From Siccirubricoccus deserti (GTDB lineage Bacteria > Pseudomonadota > Alphaproteobacteria > Acetobacterales > Acetobacteraceae), in contig NZ_JACOMF010000003.1 of NCBI RefSeq assembly GCF_014283215.1, forward strand, positions 1 to 64,000: 64,000 nucleotides of DNA, in the 5' to 3' direction. Shown piece by piece: positions 59,192 to 64,000 of this stretch; the first letter of the stretch is position 1, and the number at the start of each line of letters is the position of its first letter. The position numbers and the translations under genes were made by a program. The notes under the pieces are model-generated. The model made no database searches. It was given only the letters and a program-made list of their open reading frames with translations, and had not been told where the DNA came from.

Positions 59192-59734
59192 GAAACAACC
59201 ACCTGAAATCGGTTATTTGCAGGGCAGGTTCGCCTGAACCTGCCCAAGGGGCCATGGCGACGGCAGCCGTGGGCCCAGCGTTCGGAGCCGCAGCGGATTT
59301 CGCTGCACCGCAGCATATTTGCCTTCGCCAGCCCGGCTGCAATAGCGCCGAGCCCGAAACGCCGCCCTGACCGGTCCCTGGTGCCTGATTCCTTCACCCG
59401 ACATTCCACCTGATTAGTTGCGCGTTTCATGTGCGAGCGGCGCGCATCGGCTTGGTGCGCGCGTCGCCGGAGTGATCAGACGATGACGTGGGTTGGCCGG
59501 ATGTGTCGCTGTGCAAGGCGGATCACCAGCCGCCTTGGTCTATCATTCAGCCTGTCTTGCGTTGTTTCAACCCAATCAGCCATCGAGGAACTGGCCAGCC
59601 GGTGCCGCCACTCTCTCCCCCGCTGACGATGCCTGGAACTCCAGCGTCGTCTCGATCGATGCACCGCTCGCCAACTCGCCTCCAGGCAAAGGAGAGCAAC
59701 GCCTCAGGGCCAGAGATGCTGAGTCTTCGCCGTG
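59192..59734. other. Intergenic region with a perfect hairpin; no convincing gene
   Basis: 543 bp between the esterase start and the nth stop. A perfect 10-bp hairpin, GGGCAGGTTC/GAACCTGCCC with loop GCCT, lies at 59222-59245, 31 bp upstream of the esterase. A short minus frame at 59476-59583 (begins MADWVETTQDRLNDRPRRLV) recalls an integrase-core phrase, but is too short and unflanked to call a transposon relic. The rest shows no coding or RNA signal that I can support. Confidence 0.5.
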
Positions 59735-60394
59735 TCACCGGCTCGCCGTCACCCCCACCTGCCGGCACTGACGGATCAGCAGGCAGGTCGAGCAGCGCGG
59801 CCGCTCGCCGGTGCAGATGTGCTTGCCGAAGGGCACCAGCCGTTCGTTCAGCTCGATCCAGTAGCGCTCCGGCAGCACTGCCCCCAGCGCTCGCATCGTC
59901 CGCTCCGGCGTCGCCGCCGCCACATAGCCCCAGCGGTTGACGATGCGGTGGACATGAATGTCGACCGAGATCGCCGGCACGCCGAAGCCGACACCGAGCG
60001 TCAGCGCGGCGATCTTCGGCCCGACGCCGCGCAGCGCCTGCAACCCCTCCATCGTCGCCGGCACCGCGCCGGCGGCGGCGATCTGCCGCGACAGGGCCAG
60101 GATGTCGCGCGCCTTGGGCTCGGGAAAGGTGACGCCGTGCAGCAGCCGGACCAACTCGGTCTCGTCCAGCGCTGCCATGGCCGCGGGGGTGCGGGCAACG
60201 GCGAACAGCCGCTCGCAGACCGGCGTGGTGGTTTCGTCGCGGGTGCGGGCGGAGATCAGCGCGGCAACGAGCTGTTCGAAGGGCGAGGCATAGCCGGCGT
60301 CGCGCAGCGCGAACATCGCCGCCTTGGGCAGCCCCGCCACCGCCTGCCGCAGCAGGCGGAACACCAGATCGATGTCGAAGGGGTCCTTGTCCAC
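59735..60394 (-). CDS. nth: Endonuclease III-like DNA glycosylase/AP lyase
   Basis: 219 residues from GTG 60394. The helix-hairpin-helix LRGVGPKIAALTLGVGFG carries the catalytic Lys127; Asp145 in SVDIHVHRIVNRWG is the second catalytic residue; the 4Fe-4S cluster ligands Cys194, Cys201, Cys204 and Cys210 (CTGERPRCSTC) are all present. It removes oxidised pyrimidines and nicks the backbone. The N-terminus (FALRDAGYASPFEQLVAALI) differs from E. coli Nth, a feature of a common alphaproteobacterial subgroup. The gap to the upstream gene's stop (60408) is 13 bp. Confidence 0.9.
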   Translation of the reverse strand: MDKDPFDIDLVFRLLRQAVAGLPKAAMFALRDAGYASPFEQLVAALISARTRDETTTPVCERLFAVARTPAAMAALDETELVRLLHGVTFPEPKARDILALSRQIAAAGAVPATMEGLQALRGVGPKIAALTLGVGFGVPAISVDIHVHRIVNRWGYVAAATPERTMRALGAVLPERYWIELNERLVPFGKHICTGERPRCSTCLLIRQCRQVGVTASR

Positions 60395-60407
60395 GCCGTC
60401 GGCACCG

Positions 60408-60842
60408 TCAGCCGTTGCTGCGCTCCGACAGCAGGCCCGGCAGCAGATCATCCTGCTCGGCCGGCCGGCGCCGCGCAGTCGAGCGGGAGGCGGCCTGGGC
60501 GCGCAGCCGGATCAGCTCGTCGAACAGCCGGTCCATGGTCACCCACAGCGGCTCCCGCCCCTGCCGCTCGCCCATCACGAAGGCATGCGCCGCCAGGGTC
60601 ACGTTCAGCGTGCCGCGGGTGGTCTCCGGCCGAGGGCTGCGCATCTGCAGCAGCACCTTCTCCACCTCCTCCACCGGCACGTTGAAATGCGCAGCGATGG
60701 CGGCGGGCGCTTCGCCCTTGCGGCGGCGGGCACGGGCGCGGCGGGCCTCGGTGGCGGTTAGCGCGATGGAGGGGCGCAGCGCCTGGGTCCGGCGCGAGAT
60801 ATCGCCCGATCCGCTCCCCGGCGGCTGGCCCTTGAACCGCAT
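60408..60842 (-). CDS. Hypothetical protein upstream of nth
   Basis: 144 residues. A basic middle region (TEARRARARRRKGEAPAAIA, then AHFNVPVEEVEKVLLQMR) looks like a helix-turn-helix-type stretch, with polar Arg/Ser-rich ends. No family is recognised. GGAGAGGAC precedes ATG 60842. Co-oriented with nth and 13 bp from its GTG, so the two are probably co-transcribed; a regulatory or DNA-binding role is a guess from the basic helix. Confidence 0.7.
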   Translation of the reverse strand: MRFKGQPPGSGSGDISRRTQALRPSIALTATEARRARARRRKGEAPAAIAAHFNVPVEEVEKVLLQMRSPRPETTRGTLNVTLAAHAFVMGERQGREPLWVTMDRLFDELIRLRAQAASRSTARRRPAEQDDLLPGLLSERSNG

Positions 60843-60919
60843 GGCGCGACGTCCTCTCCATGAATGGCCCGAACAAACGGCTTCCTTACGCCGCAATCAA
60901 CCATGACGACAGCGCCGAG

Positions 60920-61343
60920 GCGTGCGAAGGGTTCCCGGCGGCGCTTGCGGCGTGAATCGGCCCGCCAGCGCGGCGGCTTCCGGCACGCCGGCCGGCTCAT
61001 CGGGGATCGGCGGCAACAGGAAAGCGCGTCTTGAAGGCAAGGAGGCCGAAGCCGGTGATCTGCCCCGCCTCGTTGACCCTTGCGTCTCCGTCAGCGTCCC
61101 GCCGCCGAGGCTGTCCCCCAGGTTGTTGAACTCGTACATGCTCCCGCCATCCTGCGGGAAGGGTGGTAGAAGCCCGCCGCCACGCTGCTGCGCCCGGCCA
61201 CCTGCCCGGAGCATTGATGGCCCTGCCCTCAGAACTGGATGGGCCGACGCCCAGGTCGATGATGCTGAAGCGCGGCGCCGCCAAAGCGGGAGTGACGGGC
61301 TTGCCGGTGCGAGGAGCGCACCGGCAAGCCCAAGCAATCTCAT
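60920..61343 (-). pseudogene. Decayed HAF-repeat exported protein gene with several frameshifts
   Basis: Reading the minus strand across frames rebuilds an exported HAF-repeat protein. Pieces in order: signal peptide MRLLGLAGALLAPASP, then APRFSIIDLGVGPSSSEGRA, INAPG, QVAGRSSVAAGFYH, PFPQDGGSMYEFNNLGDSLG, RVNEAGQITGFGLLAFKT, and a PEP-CTERM-like end RAFLLPPIPDEPAGV. These are the repeat phrases DLG...AIN..GQVVG and GQITG...HAFLL of the family, each in a different frame. At least four frame changes are needed, so the gene is dead. It lies between the hypothetical gene and corC. Confidence 0.75.
61297..61331. repeat. Perfect 15-bp inverted repeat
   Basis: GGGCTTGCCGGTGCG (61297-61311) and CGCACCGGCAAGCCC (61317-61331) are exact reverse complements with AGGAG between. 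The repeat falls inside the signal-peptide region of the decayed HAF-type gene. Confidence 0.85.
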
Positions 61344-61354
61344 GCGGCAACTCG

Positions 61355-61385
61355 GTTACGGAACTTGCGGTGCCATTTCCGTAAC
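61355..61385. promoter_or_regulatory. Inverted repeat upstream of the HAF-type pseudogene
   Basis: GTTACGGAA (61355-61363) and TTCCGTAAC (61377-61385) are perfect inverted 9-mers with 13 bp between. They lie 12 bp upstream of the pseudogene's start, where an operator would sit. Confidence 0.45.
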
Positions 61386-61489
61386 GGAGCCGAGCACGCG
61401 CCCTGCCTGCCGCCAACCTCTTGCTAAACTTCGCGCCATGCGCAGGCGGCCGACGCAGTGTAAAATACTCTGCCGCATGCTTGGCCCGC

Positions 61490-62398
61490 CTATTCCGCCG
61501 CCTGCTTCTGCACCTGGATGCCGGGCCGCCGCACCCGCAGCTTGCGGATGCGGCGCGGGTCCGCCTCCAGCACACGGAATTCGAGCCCCGAGGAATGCGA
61601 GACCAGCTCGCCCTTCGCCGGCACCCGCCCGGCCAGGGTGAAGACCAGCCCGCCCACCGTGTCGATGTCGGAGGCGCGCTCCTCCTCGGTCAGCGCCACG
61701 CCGAGCCGGCTCCCGAACAGCTCCACCGGCGTCCGGGCATCGACCTCGAAGGTGCCGTCCGGCTTCTCCACCATCTGGGGCGTCGTGTCCTCGTCATGCT
61801 CGTCGGAGATGTCGCCGGTGATGGTCTCGACCAGATCCTCGATCGTCACCAGCCCGTCGATCCCGCCGTACTCATCCACCACCAGCGCCATGTGGATGCG
61901 CGCCTGGCGCATCTGCAGCAGCAGGTCGAGCACCGGGATCGAGGGTACGACGAACAGCGGCTTGCGCAGGATGGCCTTCATCTCGAACGGTCCCTCCCGC
62001 CCCACTGCGGCGAAGACGTCCTTGATGTGGACCATGCCGACGATCTCATCCAGCTGCCCGCGGTAGACCGGGTAGCGGCTGTGGCCGTCGCGCTGGATCA
62101 GGCGGATCGCCTGCTCCAGGGTGAAATCCTCCGGCATCGCCATGATGTCGGCCCGCGGCACCATGACATCGACCGCCGACTTGCCGCGCAGCTTCAGGAC
62201 GTTGCCGAGCAGGGCGCGTTCCTGGGGGTCGAGGTCGGCGGCGTGGCCGGGGGTGCCGTCCTCGCCGTCGCGCTCCGGCGCCTCGATCAGCTCCTCCATC
62301 CGGTCGCGGACGCTCTCGGCCTCGCGCTTGCGGAGCAGGCTCTGCAGCCGCCAGAGGATGCCGTCGCGTCGGTAGCTGTCGCCATTGCCGGAACTCAT
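61490..62398 (-). CDS. corC: CorC/HlyC-type transporter-associated CBS-domain protein
   Basis: 302 residues. Two CBS domains (about 80-215) carry VMVPRADIMAMPEDFTLEQA, HSRYPVYRGQLDEIVGMVHI, and LVVDEYGGIDGLVTIEDLVE; the CorC_HlyC domain follows (FEVDARTPVELFGSRLG, then ISDEHDE before it). There are no membrane segments, so it is the soluble CorC form of Mg/Co homeostasis. It overlaps ybeY by ATGA at 62395-62398 and ends the phoH-ybeY-corC unit, where lnt often follows elsewhere but not here. Confidence 0.93.
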   Translation of the reverse strand: MSSGNGDSYRRDGILWRLQSLLRKREAESVRDRMEELIEAPERDGEDGTPGHAADLDPQERALLGNVLKLRGKSAVDVMVPRADIMAMPEDFTLEQAIRLIQRDGHSRYPVYRGQLDEIVGMVHIKDVFAAVGREGPFEMKAILRKPLFVVPSIPVLDLLLQMRQARIHMALVVDEYGGIDGLVTIEDLVETITGDISDEHDEDTTPQMVEKPDGTFEVDARTPVELFGSRLGVALTEEERASDIDTVGGLVFTLAGRVPAKGELVSHSSGLEFRVLEADPRRIRKLRVRRPGIQVQKQAAE

Positions 62399-62937
62399 GC
62401 CGCTACCCCCTTCCAGGGGTTCGGCAGCCGCATCCGGTGCAGCGCGCGGGCCTCGGCACGCTCCATCCGCCGGGCCTCGCCGGCGGTCATGTGGTCGTGG
62501 CCCAGCAGGTGCAGCGTGCCATGGGCGACCAGATGGGCGAAATGCGCCATCGGCCGCTTGCCAGCCGCCTGCGCCTCCCGCCGCACAACGCCGAGGGCCA
62601 GCGCGATGTCGCCGAGGTGCCCGGCGCCCGCGCCAGGGAAGCTCAGCACATTGGTCGGCTTGTCCTTGCCGCGGTGCTCGCCGTTCAGCCGGCGCAGCTC
62701 GCGGTCATCGGCCAGCAGCACGGTGATGCTGCCGCTGGTGCCTGCGCCGTGCAGTGCCGCTGCGGCGGCACGCCGGGCCAGGGCCTCGGCCCGTGGCAGC
62801 AGCCGCCGCCAGGCCGGATCCGCCATCACCACCTCGACCGACACCTTCGGTATGTCGGCCTCGTCTTCTTCCTCGATCCCGGTGGCCGTGTGGGGCATCC
62901 CCCGCGTACCGCCAGGACGACTACTTCCCGGTTCCAT
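62395..62937 (-). CDS. ybeY: rRNA maturation RNase YbeY
   Basis: 180 residues from ATG 62937 with AAGGA upstream; it overlaps the phoH stop by 17 bp. An ATG at 62898 is an alternative. The zinc motif is HGTLHLLGHDH, and the family blocks ADDRELRRLNGEHRGKDKPT, NVLSFPGAG and LGDIALALGVVRREA are present. YbeY trims 16S rRNA 3' ends with the help of PhoH-like and other factors. Confidence 0.96.
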   Translation of the reverse strand: MEPGSSRPGGTRGMPHTATGIEEEDEADIPKVSVEVVMADPAWRRLLPRAEALARRAAAAALHGAGTSGSITVLLADDRELRRLNGEHRGKDKPTNVLSFPGAGAGHLGDIALALGVVRREAQAAGKRPMAHFAHLVAHGTLHLLGHDHMTAGEARRMERAEARALHRMRLPNPWKGVAA

Positions 62938-64000
62938 CGCGTTCCTTCTTCCCCCGACGCTCGGCCTGCACTTCGGCAGATTGCGCGTCGGCGCGTCCGT
63001 AAGCCGCGACGATGCGCGCCACCAGTGGGTGCCGCACCACGTCGCGTTCGTCGAAGTGAGCGACCCCGATGCCCGGCACCCCGTCCAGGATGCCAAGCGC
63101 GTCGATCAACCCGCTTCTCTGTCCCGCCGGCAGATCGACCTGGGTCGGATCGCCGGTGATCACCATGCGTGTCCCCTCGCCCATCCGGGTCAGGAACATC
63201 TTTATCTGTGCCGGCGTGGTGTTCTGCGCCTCGTCAAGAATAGCATAACAATGCGCCAAGGTGCGGCCCCGCATGAAGGCCAGGGGCGCAATCTCTATTT
63301 CGCCCGAGGTGATGCGGCGGGCGACCTGTTCGGCGGGCAGCATGTCGTGCAGCGCGTCATACAGGGGGCGCAGATAGGGGTCCACCTTCTCCTTCATGTC
63401 GCCGGGCAGGAAGCCAAGCCGCTCCCCTGCCTCCACCGCCGGGCGGGACAGCACGATGCGATCGACCCTCCCGGCCTGCAGCAGCGCCACGCCCTGGGCG
63501 ACCGCGAGGTAGGTCTTGCCGGTACCGGCCGGGCCGACGCCGAACACCATCTCCTGCCGCGCCAGCATCTCGATATAGGCGGCCTGGGCAGGGGTGCGCG
63601 GCGCGATCGCCGCCTTGCGGGTGCGGATCTCCGGCACATCCTGCAACGGCAGCCGGGGGTCGTTCTCCGCCTCGCCTTCCGCCATGCGGAGCGCCGCCTC
63701 AACATCCGCGGTGGTCACGCCCTGCCCCTTCTCCAACCGGCGCCAGAGCGCCTTGAGCGCCGCCTCCGCCACCTCGGTCGCCGCGGTGGCACCGGCCAGA
63801 GTCAGCCGGTTGCCGCGCGACCCGAGCCTTATCCCCAGCCGCTGCTCGATCCGCGCCAGATGGCGGTCATGTTCCCCGTACAGCAGGGGGAGCAGGCCAT
63901 TGTCGTCGAATTGCAGCGTGACGCTGCGCTGTTCGGGAAGGAGGGGAGGGGGGGAAGCCGGGCGTAGCGTGGCGCGGCCGTCTCCGGGCCTGAGGGCGAT
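62921..64000 (-). CDS. phoH: PhoH family protein (5' end outside window)
   Basis: The frame is open from the window edge and gives 359 residues with no start yet in sight. N-terminal KH-like region QFDDNGLLPLLYGEHDRHLA and IEQRLGIRLGSRGNRLTLAG, then the ATPase with Walker A GPAGTGKT at 156-163 and Walker B AILDEAQNTTPAQIKMFLTR. It is a putative RNA helicase/ATPase acting with YbeY in RNA metabolism. GTG 63772 would cut the KH region, so it is not the start. Order phoH-ybeY-corC is conserved; miaB is expected beyond the edge. Confidence 0.95.
   Translation of the reverse strand: MALRPGDGRATLRPASPPPLLPEQRSVTLQFDDNGLLPLLYGEHDRHLARIEQRLGIRLGSRGNRLTLAGATAATEVAEAALKALWRRLEKGQGVTTADVEAALRMAEGEAENDPRLPLQDVPEIRTRKAAIAPRTPAQAAYIEMLARQEMVFGVGPAGTGKTYLAVAQGVALLQAGRVDRIVLSRPAVEAGERLGFLPGDMKEKVDPYLRPLYDALHDMLPAEQVARRITSGEIEIAPLAFMRGRTLAHCYAILDEAQNTTPAQIKMFLTRMGEGTRMVITGDPTQVDLPAGQRSGLIDALGILDGVPGIGVAHFDERDVVRHPLVARIVAAYGRADAQSAEVQAERRGKKERDGTGK

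Noticed and set aside
59476-59583. Transposase/integrase relic (LNDRPRR)
   Set aside because: A single short phrase without flanking catalytic motifs or inverted repeats; probably chance.
61355-61385. Sigma-54 promoter (TGGCAC on the minus strand)
   Set aside because: The required GC of the -12 element is not at the right distance after GG.
61421-63967. 848-codon plus-strand frame opposite corC-ybeY-phoH
   Set aside because: The minus-strand genes carry conserved motifs across the same stretch; the plus frame does not.
1-64000. CRISPR arrays, tRNA/rRNA genes, prophage
   Set aside because: No regularly spaced direct repeats, no cloverleaf-like sequence with a T-loop outside genes, and no phage structural genes were found by reading.

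Overview
The window comes from a GC-rich alphaproteobacterium. A Roseomonas-like member of the Acetobacteraceae fits best: very high GC, tightly packed genes with ATGA/GTGA overlaps, many orphan Bug/TctC-type periplasmic receptors, a fused LivM-LivG transporter subunit, MmcB, and a miaB-side phoH-ybeY-corC cluster. This assignment is an inference from gene content; no rRNA gene is present.

Layout. 1-126 is the right end of an IS630-type element. 301-15306 is catabolic and uptake territory: a D-2-hydroxyacid dehydrogenase, a Bug receptor, an SDR, a complete branched-chain-type ABC transporter (livH, fused livM-livG, livF and binding protein, minus strand, 3296-7989), an LLM oxidoreductase, a second Bug receptor, then a plus-strand operon of SMP-30 lactonase, thiolase-like protein, DUF35 partner and a double CoA-transferase. 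15303-18577 holds a metallophosphoesterase facing a four-gene chain (DJ-1/PfpI, HPP, DUF2064 transferase, GT2). 18652-20242 has a PA0069-type radical SAM protein and a cupin. 21283-23051 is fabG-fabD without the usual acpP neighbour. 24255-26559 is the rpsF-rpsR-DUF2232-rplI operon with a terminator. 26655-40289 mixes membrane proteins, two tandem Bug receptors divergent from an NtaA-type monooxygenase, an orphan D12 adenine methylase, lpdA, a broken MHS transporter gene and a fifth Bug receptor. 40461-45749 is housekeeping: holC, two tandem M17 aminopeptidases, cysQ and tsaC. A cluster of hairpins (45753-45893) separates this from a TauD-type dioxygenase and an N-acyl-D-amino-acid deacylase. 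49004-53205 holds mmcB/rrf2, a PCD, a small metalloprotease and the chromate operon. 53395-55261 is a three-gene unit of wholly unknown proteins. It is followed by stress genes (Mn-catalase, YciF-type protein, aldo/keto reductase), an esterase, nth, a decayed HAF-repeat protein gene, and corC-ybeY-phoH running off the right edge.

How the genes work together. Much of the accessory DNA looks like organic-acid and aromatic/acyl-CoA scavenging: solute receptors and ABC uptake feed flavin monooxygenases, SDR/2-hydroxyacid dehydrogenases, lactonase, acyl-CoA carbon-carbon chemistry and CoA transfer. The essential blocks (fatty-acid initiation, ribosomal proteins, RNA maturation, tRNA modification) are conserved islands between them. 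The least explained items are the unknown three-gene operon at 53395-55261, the CoA-transferase fusion whose first half lacks its catalytic Asp, and two pseudogenes reconstructed across frameshifts. No tRNA, rRNA, CRISPR array or prophage was seen.
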